A stretch of 49,469 bases of DNA from the NCBI GenBank assembly GCA_938034165.1, contig CALHKP010000063.1:1-49469 (forward strand). The letters are read 5' to 3'. The notes beneath the pieces are model-generated. The model had not been told where the DNA came from. It searched no databases and saw nothing but the letters and a program-made list of their open reading frames with translations. The position numbers and the translations under genes were made by a program. The stretch's first letter is position 1. Each line of letters starts with the position of its first letter. Source of the DNA: an uncultured Clostridia bacterium (GTDB lineage: Bacteria; Bacillota; Clostridia; Peptostreptococcales; Anaerovoracaceae). Shown piece by piece: positions 8,321 through 17,341 of the stretch.

Positions 8321-10054
8321 TTACAGATGTAAATCAAGATCCCAATCTTCTACATTTGTATGTAAAAGTTCATGGGCTCTGTGTGAGTTTGGCTCGCCTA
8401 AGAATTCTTCATATGTGAGTTTCACTGCTTCATTTTCGTGGGAGAATCTTATATCAGAGAATTTGTCGAGTCCGTACAAGATTTCACCTCTTGGTTCTGC
8501 AAATTCACAGCCGTCCTTTGTCGGCTGGCCGCCGCCGCCTACGCAGCCTCCCGGACATGCCATAACCTCAACAAAATCGTACTTAACTTTGCCGGCCTTG
8601 ATTGCTTCGATAAGCTTTCTTGTATTTCCAAGACCGCTTACGACTGCAACTTTAATCGAAAGACCTTTGATTCCAAATGTAGCTTCCTTCCAGCCATCCA
8701 TTCCGCGAACCCCCTTAAAGCTATCTGCTTCAGGATTTTCGCCTGTTACAAGATAGTATGCACTTCTGAGGGCCGCTTCCATAACTCCGCCTGTAGCTCC
8801 AAAGATTACTCCGGCACCTGTGCCTTCTCCAAATATAGGGTCAAATTCGCCTTCCTCAAGCTTTTCTGCCTGGATGTAATCTGCACGAATCAGTCTGTCA
8901 ACCTCTCTTGTTGTAAGAACAAGATCCACATCTCTGCCATGTCCCGAATCATTCACCTGCTCAACTGCACTTTCATATTTCTTTGCAACGCATGGCATCA
9001 GCGAAACAGAGAAAATCTTATCAGGATCAATTCCAAGCTTCTGAGCAATAAATGTCTTTGACATTGCACCGAACATCTGCTGTGGTGACTTTGCTGTTGA
9101 AAGGTTTCCAACCAGTTCAGGATACTGAGTTTTTACAAATCTTATCCAGCCTGGGCAACAGGATGTGAACATAGGCCATTCATATTCATCGCGGTGTTTA
9201 AGTCTTTCCACAAACTCCGAACCCTCTTCCATTATAGTCAAATCAGCCGTATATGTAGTATCGAACACATAATCAAAACCAATTCTTCTGAGAGCTGTAA
9301 TAAGTTTTCCCATAGTTGCTTCTGTCCTTGCAAGTCCGAGACCCTCACCCCATGCAGTTCTTACAGCAGGAGCAATCTGAACCATTGTAATCATATCAGG
9401 CTGTGAAAGTATATCTCTCAAAGTCTTTCTGTCATCACGTGCACGAAGTGCTCCTACAGGACAGTGAGTTATGCACTGACCGCAAAGTGAACATGATGCT
9501 TCTTCTAATGTCATATTCTTTGATACGCCAACTGTTGTTCTGTATCCTGACCCGCAAAGATCCCATACGCTCAAGTTCTGAATTTTGTCGCAGACCTGAA
9601 CGCATCTCATGCATTTCACGCACTTGGAAGCTTCTCTTATCAGAGGATAGTTTCTGTTCCATCTGTTAAGTTCTGCTGTATTTCTGTATGGCATATCGAT
9701 AATACCCATGTCATTTGCAATTGACTGAAGTGTGCAATTTCCGCTCTTTACGCACTGTACGCATTTGCAGTCATGGTCCGATAAAATCAGTTCTAGGTTA
9801 ACTCTTCTTACAGTTCTTACCTTTGGGCTGTTTGTAAGAATTTCCATGTTTTCTTCTACCGGTGTGTTACATGATGTTACCAGCTTTTCCATTCCTACAA
9901 TCTCAACCAGACATATTCTACATGCGCCTATGTCATTTATATCCTTCAGATAACAAAGATGAGGTATGTTAATCCCAACATGCTCAGCAGCCTCAAGAAT
10001 AGTAGTGCCCGCAGGGACAGATACTTTTTGTCCGTCTATTTTTAGATTTACCAT
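8321..10054 (-). CDS. [FeFe]-hydrogenase catalytic subunit, group A, HydA/HndD type
   Basis: Reversible proton reduction to H2 at an H-cluster. Domains in order: a [2Fe-2S] domain (C34, C45, C48, C62), a His-Cys [4Fe-4S] site (H94, C98, C101, C107), a two-[4Fe-4S] ferredoxin domain (C145-xx-C-xx-C-xxx-C and C188-xx-C-xx-C-xxx-C), and the H-cluster domain. H-cluster motifs are TSCCPGW (C299, C300), MPC (C355) and MACPGGC (C500, C504), followed by a small-subunit-like tail. All cluster ligands are intact, so an active enzyme is expected. Its start overlaps the end of the upstream GltD-type gene by seven bases (ATGGTAA), which indicates translational coupling. The maturases HydE, HydF and HydG are not in the window. 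Confidence 0.95.
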   Translation of the reverse strand: MVNLKIDGQKVSVPAGTTILEAAEHVGINIPHLCYLKDINDIGACRICLVEIVGMEKLVTSCNTPVEENMEILTNSPKVRTVRRVNLELILSDHDCKCVQCVKSGNCTLQSIANDMGIIDMPYRNTAELNRWNRNYPLIREASKCVKCMRCVQVCDKIQNLSVWDLCGSGYRTTVGVSKNMTLEEASCSLCGQCITHCPVGALRARDDRKTLRDILSQPDMITMVQIAPAVRTAWGEGLGLARTEATMGKLITALRRIGFDYVFDTTYTADLTIMEEGSEFVERLKHRDEYEWPMFTSCCPGWIRFVKTQYPELVGNLSTAKSPQQMFGAMSKTFIAQKLGIDPDKIFSVSLMPCVAKKYESAVEQVNDSGHGRDVDLVLTTREVDRLIRADYIQAEKLEEGEFDPIFGEGTGAGVIFGATGGVMEAALRSAYYLVTGENPEADSFKGVRGMDGWKEATFGIKGLSIKVAVVSGLGNTRKLIEAIKAGKVKYDFVEVMACPGGCVGGGGQPTKDGCEFAEPRGEILYGLDKFSDIRFSHENEAVKLTYEEFLGEPNSHRAHELLHTNVEDWDLDLHL

Positions 10055-11904
10055 TTTTCTTCTCTACCCCCTCTGAACGCTCCAAATCCACATGCATCAC
10101 ATCTCAGACATCTTGAACTTTCGGCTAGAACTTCTTCTCTTGTCATTGGAAGTTCAATTTCCTTGAAGTCGCCGCCTCTTTCCGCTGCATATCTTTCTTT
10201 GAGTTCAACTCTTCCGCGGCTCTTCTTGTCTTCTATAATAGGGCTTGGAATATCTACATCCACCGTAATTTCGTGGCTGTATCCCAGATAGCTGTCAATA
10301 TTTGCAGCAGCAACCTTACCGGCAGCAACCGCATTGATTACAGTTGAAGGTCCTGTTACGCAGTCTCCGCCCGCATAAATACCTCTAACCTGGTCAACAA
10401 CATTGGATTTCTTAGCCTTTATGTTTCCTCTGTATACCGGAATTCCATAAGCCTCAAAGAAGCTCAGATCCGTAGCCTGTCCGATTGCAGAAACAATTGT
10501 ATCGCAAATTATTTTTTCTCTCGGAACATCTGCATCAACAGGTTTTGGACGACCGGAGCTGTCTGCTTCCCCTGCAATCTGAGGCTGAACATAAAGCCCC
10601 GTTACATGACCGTTCTTATTTACCATAATTTCGGACGGAGCCTTGAGCTGGAACAGCTGGCAACCTTCTGCAATTGCACCTTCTATTTCTTCCGGAAGTG
10701 CTGTCATATCTTCTCTTCTTCTTCTGTAAACTATCGACACTTCACTTGCACCTAGTCTCTTGGCAGTTCTTGCAACGTCCATCGCAACATTACCGCCGCC
10801 GATTACAGCTACTGTTTTGCCCTTAAAATCAGGCATAAAGTCATCTCCAATACCTCTCAGCAACTCAACTGCCGGAATAACGCCTTTTGCGAATTCTCCC
10901 GGTATTCCAATATTCTTATGGTTATGAGAGCCGATAGAAATGTACATAGCATCAAAGTTATCTTTGATTTCTTTTATTCCTTCTTCTGATTTTACGTCAT
11001 AATCAGTCTTGACTTCGATTCCTGTAGAAAGAATCGCATCAATATCCCACTGCAGTCTTTCTCTTGGAAGTCTGTAGCTTGGGATTCCATAAATAAGCAT
11101 ACCACCAAGATGAGCTCTCTTTTCAAAGATTGTTACCTTATGACCCATTATTGAAAGATAATATGCTGCCGAAAGACCTGAAGGACCTCCTCCGATTATT
11201 GCAATTCTCTTTCCTGTATCATCCATCTTCTCAGGAACAGGAATGTTCTCTGAACAGTTATCTACAGCGAATCTCTTGATACCTCTGATGTTTACAGGTG
11301 TATCTATAATATTTCTTCTGCACTTGAGTTCGCATGGGTGCTCGCAAATAAGTCCGCAAACCGCAGGGAAAGGGTTATCCTTTCTGATCAGTCTTATTGC
11401 GTCATCGTATTTTCCTTCATGTACCAATGATACATATCCTGGAACGTCAACACCTGCAGGGCACATTCCCACACAAGGAACAGCACTCTTCTTGTACAGT
11501 ACCTTGTCATCACATCTGTGATTGATTATATGTGATTCAAAATCTTCTCTGAAGCCTTCTACAGCTCTCAGAACCAGTGCTGCGGCTTCCGAACCGATTG
11601 CACAGTCCGAAGCGAGCATTATGCCCCTTGCGAGCCTCTTAAGCTCAGTCAGTATTGAAATATCAAAGTTTTTGTCCAGCGATACGATGTCATCCAGTAT
11701 CATCTGAAGCTGTCCCAGGCCGACTCTGCACGGAATACATTTTCCGCAGCTCTGGGCATGGCAAAGCTTAAGAAAAGCTGCTGTCATATCAACAGGACAC
11801 TGTCCTGAGGGACTTGTCTGAATACGGCGTTCCAGATCCTTGTAGAGACCCTCTACAGTTTTCTGTGCCTTATCCTTCGTTGACTTCATATAAAGTCTCT
11901 CCAT
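10048..11904 (-). CDS. NuoF-tail / GltD-type flavin oxidoreductase fusion
   Basis: A 618-residue composite. Residues about 45-130 resemble the C-terminal [4Fe-4S] domain of NuoF/HydB (SCGKCIPC with C53, C56, C59, plus C101 in SDCAIG). Then comes a GltD-like double [4Fe-4S] domain, an FAD GxGxxG site (IIGGGPSGLSAA) and a second pyridine-nucleotide site (VIGGGNVAMDVA) followed by YRRRRED, whose arginines suggest NADP(H). I start it at the ATG at 11904: GGAGG lies ten bases upstream, and a longer in-frame extension to 12027 would cross the promoter at 11953. It is coupled to the hydrogenase gene, so it probably passes electrons between NAD(P)H and the hydrogenase relay. It is not a glutamate synthase subunit, since no GltB-like large subunit is nearby. 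Confidence 0.85.
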   Translation of the reverse strand: MERLYMKSTKDKAQKTVEGLYKDLERRIQTSPSGQCPVDMTAAFLKLCHAQSCGKCIPCRVGLGQLQMILDDIVSLDKNFDISILTELKRLARGIMLASDCAIGSEAAALVLRAVEGFREDFESHIINHRCDDKVLYKKSAVPCVGMCPAGVDVPGYVSLVHEGKYDDAIRLIRKDNPFPAVCGLICEHPCELKCRRNIIDTPVNIRGIKRFAVDNCSENIPVPEKMDDTGKRIAIIGGGPSGLSAAYYLSIMGHKVTIFEKRAHLGGMLIYGIPSYRLPRERLQWDIDAILSTGIEVKTDYDVKSEEGIKEIKDNFDAMYISIGSHNHKNIGIPGEFAKGVIPAVELLRGIGDDFMPDFKGKTVAVIGGGNVAMDVARTAKRLGASEVSIVYRRRREDMTALPEEIEGAIAEGCQLFQLKAPSEIMVNKNGHVTGLYVQPQIAGEADSSGRPKPVDADVPREKIICDTIVSAIGQATDLSFFEAYGIPVYRGNIKAKKSNVVDQVRGIYAGGDCVTGPSTVINAVAAGKVAAANIDSYLGYSHEITVDVDIPSPIIEDKKSRGRVELKERYAAERGGDFKEIELPMTREEVLAESSRCLRCDACGFGAFRGGREEKW

Positions 11905-11952
11905 GATAACTAAACCTCCATCCTTATAGTTTTCTTTTGAAGTGATTATGTT

Positions 11953-11985
11953 ATTATACCACAAATTCAAACCGTTTCCATGTAT
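11953..11985 (-). promoter_or_regulatory. Promoter for the GltD-type fusion and hydrogenase genes
   Basis: On the minus strand a perfect TATAAT (11953-11958) has TG one base upstream and a TGGAAA -35-like hexamer 16 bases further up. Transcription would start near 11946, giving a leader of about 40 bases to the ATG at 11904. It lies just after a terminator, so the last two genes of the redox locus can be transcribed separately from the first three. Confidence 0.7.
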
Positions 11986-12010
11986 TCTTTTTGACAAAAC
12001 GTCACAACAA

Positions 12011-12043
12011 AACAGAGCAATCCGCACAATGCAGATTGCTCTG
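12011..12043 (-). terminator. Terminator after the 1166-residue redox gene
   Basis: An 11-bp perfect inverted repeat (ACAGAGCAATC and GATTGCTCTGT) with an 11-base loop lies about 20 bases past the stop at 12065. On the minus strand it is followed by TTTTGTTGTG. This splits the redox locus into two transcription units, at least in part. Confidence 0.8.
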
Positions 12044-12064
12044 TAAAATTCTTATTTTTTAACC

Positions 12065-15000
12065 TTATTTAACAGGTTTTGGAAGTCTTTCTACAGTTGC
12101 TTCCATCAGTACGTCTGTCCATTCAAGAACATCTGCCATTGGAGCATCTTTTGCAGCAGCAAGTTTAACTTCTGCAGGTGAAAGAACTCCACCGAGGATT
12201 TCTCCGATTTCAGCATACTTGTAAAGTGGAAGTGTATCTTCCATTTCCAGTGAAATGTCAGCTTCGTCTTCGAATCCGAAATCTTCTTCGAATACGTTTG
12301 CAAGTTCAGCTGCAATTTCCCAGTTGCAGAATTCAACATCTTCACAGATTGCCTGCTCAACCGGCATTAATCTTCTTTCTGTATTAGTGTACGTTCCGCT
12401 TGTATTTGCAAATCCTGTTGCAGGGATGATTACATCAGCCTTTTCGCAAGTTTCAGTCATGTAAACATCTGATACTGCAAGGAATTCAAGACCGCTGAGA
12501 TCTACATTCTTTGGATTTTCTCCAAAGATGATAAGACCCTTAACGCCTTCCATAGCTTCTGCGCCTTCTCTGATTCCCATGTCAACAATACCCTGTGAGT
12601 TATTCTTTGACTTAACTAATAGGATACCGTCTCTTGCACCACCGATATGTCCTGAAACTACAGCAATTTCTGCAAGGATTTCAGCTGCTTCTACAGTAAC
12701 TACATTCTGTTCGTATACAATCATAGCTTTCTTTGCATTGCCATACATAGCTGCGATTTCTCTTGCATCTTCTGTAACTGTAACATTTTCTAATGAAGCC
12801 TTGAATGCATCGAATCCTTCTGCTGTTGAAGTCTTTCCATCTTCAACAAGAGCCTTAGCAATTTCCTTCAGGAATGTTGTATCATTTTCTACTGTTACAA
12901 CCTTGCTTGCGAAGTCAAATTCGCTTCCTGCTTTAGGTGTGTTGATTACTACAACCTTAGCACCTGCTTCTGCAGCCTGCTTAATCTTGTTCCAGATTAC
13001 TGCAGCGTCGCTCTTAATGAATGCAGGTACAAGGATAACTTCTGTTGAAAGAAGTTCATCGATTGTATTAGGTGAAGCATCAAGTCCAAGAACATCAACG
13101 AGCGCGTTGTGTCTGTTGTTGAAACAGAATGTCTTTGCTCCGAGAACTCTTGCAAATTTCTTCATTGCATAAGCTTCTTCGTTTGTATATCTGTCAGAAA
13201 TAGCTACAGAGATTGAATCTTCACCGTTTCTAACCTTAACAGCTTCCATCTTCTTTGCAATCATAACCAGTGATTCGTGGTAGTCAGCAAGTCTGAATCC
13301 GTCACCGTCTTTAATCATAGGATCAACGATTTTGCCTTCTAGAAGCGCTGAATCGAATCCCCACTTACCCTTAGCGCAGCAGATACCTTTGTTTACATAA
13401 CCTGTCTTAGCAGGGTTAGTCTTAATCAGCATGTCGCCGTATGATTCAAGTTCAAATGTACATCCCACTGAGCAGTTTGCACAAGTAGTTTCTGTGATTT
13501 CTGTATCAAGCGGAACTTCCTTCTGGATTGTAAGTCTTTCCTGAAGAGCACCTACAGGACATACAGCTACGCACTGTCCGCAGCTTTCACATCCTGACAT
13601 AGCAAGTGACTGTTCAAGAGCAGGTTTTACAACTGTGTCGAAACCTCTGTTAACAAGTCCGAGAGCTCCAACTCCCATAACTTCGTCGCAGACTCTTACG
13701 CAAAGACCGCAAAGGATACACTTGTTAGGATCTCTAACGATGAATGGGTGGTTATCTTCGAATTCAACCAGGTTCTTTTCGCCGTCAAATCTTGCAGGTT
13801 CAACATCATATTCGTTAGCAAGTTCAACAAGCTTACATTCGTAGAAGTCTTTACATCCGCATTCCAAACATCTTGAAGCTTCTTTAACTGCCTGTTCTTC
13901 AAGAAGGCCGTCATAAACAACTTCTGAGAAGTTATCTTTTCTTTCGAGCGCTGAAAGCTGGTCAGCCTTTTCTCTGCAAAGTCTTTCTCTGTCTTCGAAT
14001 GTCTTTTCTGTTACGTCCTTTCTTTCTACGAAGAATGGTTTTTCGTAAGTAACAGCTTCTCCTGCAAGGTAAGCATCAACAACTTCTGAAAGCTTATTAG
14101 CATCAGCAATTGATTCTACTGCGATAGAAATCTTGTCGTTACCGCAGTCACCACCGGCAAATACGCCAGGGATGCTTGTCATGAATGTACCCTTATCATA
14201 AGCGATTGCGCCCTTCTTTGTTTTGTCAACATCGAACAGTTCAGCGTCAACCTTCTGACCGATTGCAAGGATAACTGTGTCAACATCAAGAGTTTCTGTC
14301 TTTCCTTCTACAGGTACAGGCTTTCTTCTTCCTGATGCATCAGGTTCACCAAGTTCCATTACCTGGAGAACTACCTGTTTAACATGACCGTTTTCGTCCT
14401 TGATGAATTCAAGTGGGTTTGTAAGGTTCTTAAAGATTACGCCTTCTTCTTCACCCTCTTCGATTTCCAGTCTGTCTGCAGGCATTTCGTCCTTAGTTCT
14501 TCTGTAAATGTTATATACTTCTTCAGCGCCAAGTCTTACAGCAGTTCTGCAAGCGTCCATTGCAGTATTACCACCGCCAACAATAGCAACCTTTTTGCCG
14601 AAGTCGATGTGTTCGTTTCTAACTACCTTTCTCAGGAAGTCAATACCGCCGATTACGCCTTCAGCATCTTCGCCCGGACATCCAACACCTGTTGATACCC
14701 ATGCACCTATACCGAGAACTACAGCATCATAATCAGCTCTGATTGTTTCAAATGAAAGATCTACACCAACCTTTGTGTTTGGAACGAGTTCAACGCCCAT
14801 TGATTCGATGATGTCGATTTCTGCATCAAGAACTTCTTTTGGAAGTCTGTATTCAGGAATTCCGTATCTCAACATACCGCCAAGTTTAGGCATTGCATCA
14901 AAGATTGTTACTTCGTGACCCTTCTGTCTCAGGAAGTAAGCAGCTGAAAGTCCCATTGGACCACCACCGATGATTGCAACTGACTTTCCTGTCTCTTCTT

Positions 15001-15565
15001 CGATTTCAGGAATGAAAACTTCGTCTTCCATAAGAGCATAGTCTGCTGCGAATCTCTTGAGGAACTGAATGCTGATTGGTTCGTCAACAAGTCCTCTTCT
15101 GCATTCATCTTCGCATGGGTGAGGACATACTCTACCAATTGATGCAGGAAGCGGAATTCTATCCTTAATCATTTCGTTTGCTTTTTCGAATTCGCCGTTA
15201 GCGATAAGACCTACATAACCCTGGCAATCAGTTCCTGCAGGACATGCAAGTGAGCATGGAGCCTTACAATCTCCGTTGTGGTTTGAAATAAGCAACTCAA
15301 GATTAGTTTTTCTTGATTCGATAACTCTGTCTGTATTTGTATTTACAACCATGTTAGGTGCAATTGTTGTAGCACATGCTTTGCAAAGTTTAGGGTTTCC
15401 TTCTACTTCACAAACGCAAAGTCCGCATGATCCGTAAATTTTAGTTCTTTCATCATAGCAAAGAGTTGGAATGAAAATGTCGTTTTCCTTTGCAACTTCT
15501 AAAATTGTCTGTCCGGGAAAACCTGTAACTTCTTTACCGTTAATATTTAGTCTGAATTTATTCAT
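12065..15565 (-). CDS. Composite NuoG/FdhA-like protein with an inserted GltD-type flavin module
   Basis: A 1166-residue soluble oxidoreductase. Order: a [2Fe-2S] domain (C36, C47, C50, C61); a GltD-like [4Fe-4S] region (about 100-165); an FAD GxGxxG (200-205); a second nucleotide site (330-335) followed by YRRTKDEM, suggesting NADP(H); two [4Fe-4S] motifs (C616 and C659 series); a molybdopterin-type Fe4S4 motif (C695, C698, C702, C729/C730); and a molybdopterin-oxidoreductase-like domain from about 740. No Cys or selenocysteine is seen at the formate dehydrogenase active-site position and the C-terminal dinucleotide-binding domain is absent, so it is NuoG-like rather than a formate dehydrogenase. 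AAGGAG lies eight bases before the ATG. It sits 16 bases downstream of the NuoF-like gene. The likely role is electron routing from NADPH. Confidence 0.85.
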   Translation of the reverse strand: MNKFRLNINGKEVTGFPGQTILEVAKENDIFIPTLCYDERTKIYGSCGLCVCEVEGNPKLCKACATTIAPNMVVNTNTDRVIESRKTNLELLISNHNGDCKAPCSLACPAGTDCQGYVGLIANGEFEKANEMIKDRIPLPASIGRVCPHPCEDECRRGLVDEPISIQFLKRFAADYALMEDEVFIPEIEEETGKSVAIIGGGPMGLSAAYFLRQKGHEVTIFDAMPKLGGMLRYGIPEYRLPKEVLDAEIDIIESMGVELVPNTKVGVDLSFETIRADYDAVVLGIGAWVSTGVGCPGEDAEGVIGGIDFLRKVVRNEHIDFGKKVAIVGGGNTAMDACRTAVRLGAEEVYNIYRRTKDEMPADRLEIEEGEEEGVIFKNLTNPLEFIKDENGHVKQVVLQVMELGEPDASGRRKPVPVEGKTETLDVDTVILAIGQKVDAELFDVDKTKKGAIAYDKGTFMTSIPGVFAGGDCGNDKISIAVESIADANKLSEVVDAYLAGEAVTYEKPFFVERKDVTEKTFEDRERLCREKADQLSALERKDNFSEVVYDGLLEEQAVKEASRCLECGCKDFYECKLVELANEYDVEPARFDGEKNLVEFEDNHPFIVRDPNKCILCGLCVRVCDEVMGVGALGLVNRGFDTVVKPALEQSLAMSGCESCGQCVAVCPVGALQERLTIQKEVPLDTEITETTCANCSVGCTFELESYGDMLIKTNPAKTGYVNKGICCAKGKWGFDSALLEGKIVDPMIKDGDGFRLADYHESLVMIAKKMEAVKVRNGEDSISVAISDRYTNEEAYAMKKFARVLGAKTFCFNNRHNALVDVLGLDASPNTIDELLSTEVILVPAFIKSDAAVIWNKIKQAAEAGAKVVVINTPKAGSEFDFASKVVTVENDTTFLKEIAKALVEDGKTSTAEGFDAFKASLENVTVTEDAREIAAMYGNAKKAMIVYEQNVVTVEAAEILAEIAVVSGHIGGARDGILLVKSKNNSQGIVDMGIREGAEAMEGVKGLIIFGENPKNVDLSGLEFLAVSDVYMTETCEKADVIIPATGFANTSGTYTNTERRLMPVEQAICEDVEFCNWEIAAELANVFEEDFGFEDEADISLEMEDTLPLYKYAEIGEILGGVLSPAEVKLAAAKDAPMADVLEWTDVLMEATVERLPKPVK

Positions 15566-15581
15566 TTCTGGTTCTCCTTTC

Positions 15582-17330
15582 TTACTTTCTCAAAATTGCG
15601 CCAAACTTACATGTTTCTTCGCACTTACCACACTTGATACAGATATCTTTGTTGATAGAATGCTGTTCCTTAACATTACCTGTGATAGCTCCAACAGGAC
15701 ATTTCTTTGAGCATGCTGTACATCCTACGCACTTATCTGTGATTTCGAAGCTAATAAGTGCCTTACATGCTTTTGCTGTACATGTCTTGTTGTAAATGTG
15801 GTCTTCATATTCGTTTCTGAAGTATTTGAGAGTTGTAAGAACAGGGTTTGGTGCTGTCTGACCAAGACCGCAAAGTGAACCGTCCTTAATCTTAGCAGCA
15901 AGCTCTTCGAGTAACTCGATATCTCCGTCTTTACCTTCACCTTTAGTGATTCTTTCCAGGATTTCGAGCATTCTCTTTGTTCCGATTCTGCAGTAGTTAC
16001 ATTTTCCGCAGGATTCCTTCTTTGTGAAGTCAAGGAAGTATCTTGCCATGTCAACCATACAAGTATTTTCGTCCATTACGATCATACCACCGGAACCTAC
16101 GATTGCACCTGTCTTATTGATATCTTCGTATGTTACAGGAGTGTCAATCAGTTCTGCAGGGATACATCCGCCTGATGGTCCACCCATCTGAACAGCCTTA
16201 AACTGCTTATCCTGCTTGATTCCTCCACCGATTCCAAAAATTACATCCTTAAGTGCAAGGCCCATAGGTACTTCTACAAGTCCGCCCTTCTTGATCTTTC
16301 CTGCAAGAGCAAATACCTTGGTTCCTTTGGATTTTTCTGTACCCATTGCACCAAATGCAGCTCCGCCGTTAGACATAATCCAAGGAACGTTTGCAAGTGT
16401 TTCTACGTTGTTAATGTTAGTTGGTTCCTGCCAGTAACCCTTTGCTGCTGGGAACGGAGGTTTAAGTCTAGGCATACCTCTTTCACCTTCAAGTGAAGCG
16501 ATAAGAGCAGTCTCTTCACCGCATACGAATGCGCCGGCACCTGCCTTGATTCTGAGGTCAAAGCTGTATCCGCTTCCGAAAATGTCTTTTCCAAGGTAAC
16601 CGTTTTCTCTTGCCTGAGCCATAGCGATTTCTAATCTCTTGATAGCAAGAGGATATTCAGCACGACAGTAGATGATACCTTCTGTTGCACCCATTGCGTA
16701 TCCGCCGATAATCATACCTTCGATGAGAGCATGTGGATCGCCTTCCAGTACTGAACGGTCCATGAATGCACCCGGGTCACCTTCGTCGGCGTTACATACA
16801 ATATATTTGTTCTTTCCTGCGTTGCCTTTTGCTGCATTCCACTTGAACCATGTTGGGAATCCTGCACCACCTCTTCCTCTGAGGCCTGCAACCTTAATTT
16901 CTTCTATTACTTCGTCCTGAGTCATAGAAGTAACTACCTTCTTAGTAGCCTCGTATCCGCCTACTGCAAGGTATTCTTCGATTTTTTCAGGATTGATTAA
17001 ACCACAATGTCTGAGAACTACTCTTGTCTGTTTGCCGAGAAACTGCTTATCTTCTTCCGAAATAGCAAATTCTTCTACAGGAGTTCCACCGATTACGTGT
17101 TCTTTTACGATTCTTTCTACTCTGTCAGGCTGTACTTTGACGTATCTTGTCATCTTGCCGTCGTCTTCGTAAATGTCTACGATAGGTTCAAGATAACATG
17201 TTCCGACACAACCTGTTATATCAAGTACAGCATCAGCGTTGTTTGCCTTTAGCTGTGCTTCAAACTCTGCCTGAGTTTTCTTAGCTCCGGTTGCGATACC
17301 GCAGCTGCCCTGTCCAATTATAATCTTCAT
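15582..17330 (-). CDS. NuoF/HydB-like NADH-binding flavoprotein with C-terminal ferredoxin domain
   Basis: A 582-residue subunit of the HydB/HndC type. The N-terminus is a thioredoxin-like [2Fe-2S] domain (C10 and a CVGTC pair). The core binds FMN and NAD(H) (GLRGRGGAGFPTW). The N3-type [4Fe-4S] site is ESCGKCNYC with a later SLCGLG. Two more [4Fe-4S] clusters sit at the C-terminus (CVGCTACSKKC and CIKCGKCEETC). I use the ATG at 17330 because GGAGG lies seven bases upstream; a TTG two codons earlier is less likely. In HydABC-type complexes this subunit holds the flavin at which bifurcation is thought to occur. It follows the NuoE-like gene by about 11 bases. Confidence 0.92.
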   Translation of the reverse strand: MKIIIGQGSCGIATGAKKTQAEFEAQLKANNADAVLDITGCVGTCYLEPIVDIYEDDGKMTRYVKVQPDRVERIVKEHVIGGTPVEEFAISEEDKQFLGKQTRVVLRHCGLINPEKIEEYLAVGGYEATKKVVTSMTQDEVIEEIKVAGLRGRGGAGFPTWFKWNAAKGNAGKNKYIVCNADEGDPGAFMDRSVLEGDPHALIEGMIIGGYAMGATEGIIYCRAEYPLAIKRLEIAMAQARENGYLGKDIFGSGYSFDLRIKAGAGAFVCGEETALIASLEGERGMPRLKPPFPAAKGYWQEPTNINNVETLANVPWIMSNGGAAFGAMGTEKSKGTKVFALAGKIKKGGLVEVPMGLALKDVIFGIGGGIKQDKQFKAVQMGGPSGGCIPAELIDTPVTYEDINKTGAIVGSGGMIVMDENTCMVDMARYFLDFTKKESCGKCNYCRIGTKRMLEILERITKGEGKDGDIELLEELAAKIKDGSLCGLGQTAPNPVLTTLKYFRNEYEDHIYNKTCTAKACKALISFEITDKCVGCTACSKKCPVGAITGNVKEQHSINKDICIKCGKCEETCKFGAILRK

Positions 17331-17341
17331 TTGCAAACCTC

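Noticed and set aside
10048..11904. Glutamate synthase small subunit
   Set aside because: The GltD fold is present, but no large subunit gene is near, and the NuoF-type N-terminus and coupling to the hydrogenase point elsewhere.
11905..12027. 41-residue N-terminal extension of the GltD-type fusion
   Set aside because: It would cross the TATAAT promoter at 11953-11958 and the terminator region. GGAGG before the ATG at 11904 supports the shorter protein.
12528..13172. 214-codon open frame on the plus strand
   Set aside because: It runs antisense to the conserved 1166-residue redox gene, has low-complexity Ser/Ala/Ile composition and no ribosome site or promoter. It arises from codon bias of the real gene.
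12065..15565. Formate dehydrogenase
   Set aside because: The molybdopterin-type domain lacks the Cys/Sec-His active-site segment and the C-terminal dinucleotide-binding domain.
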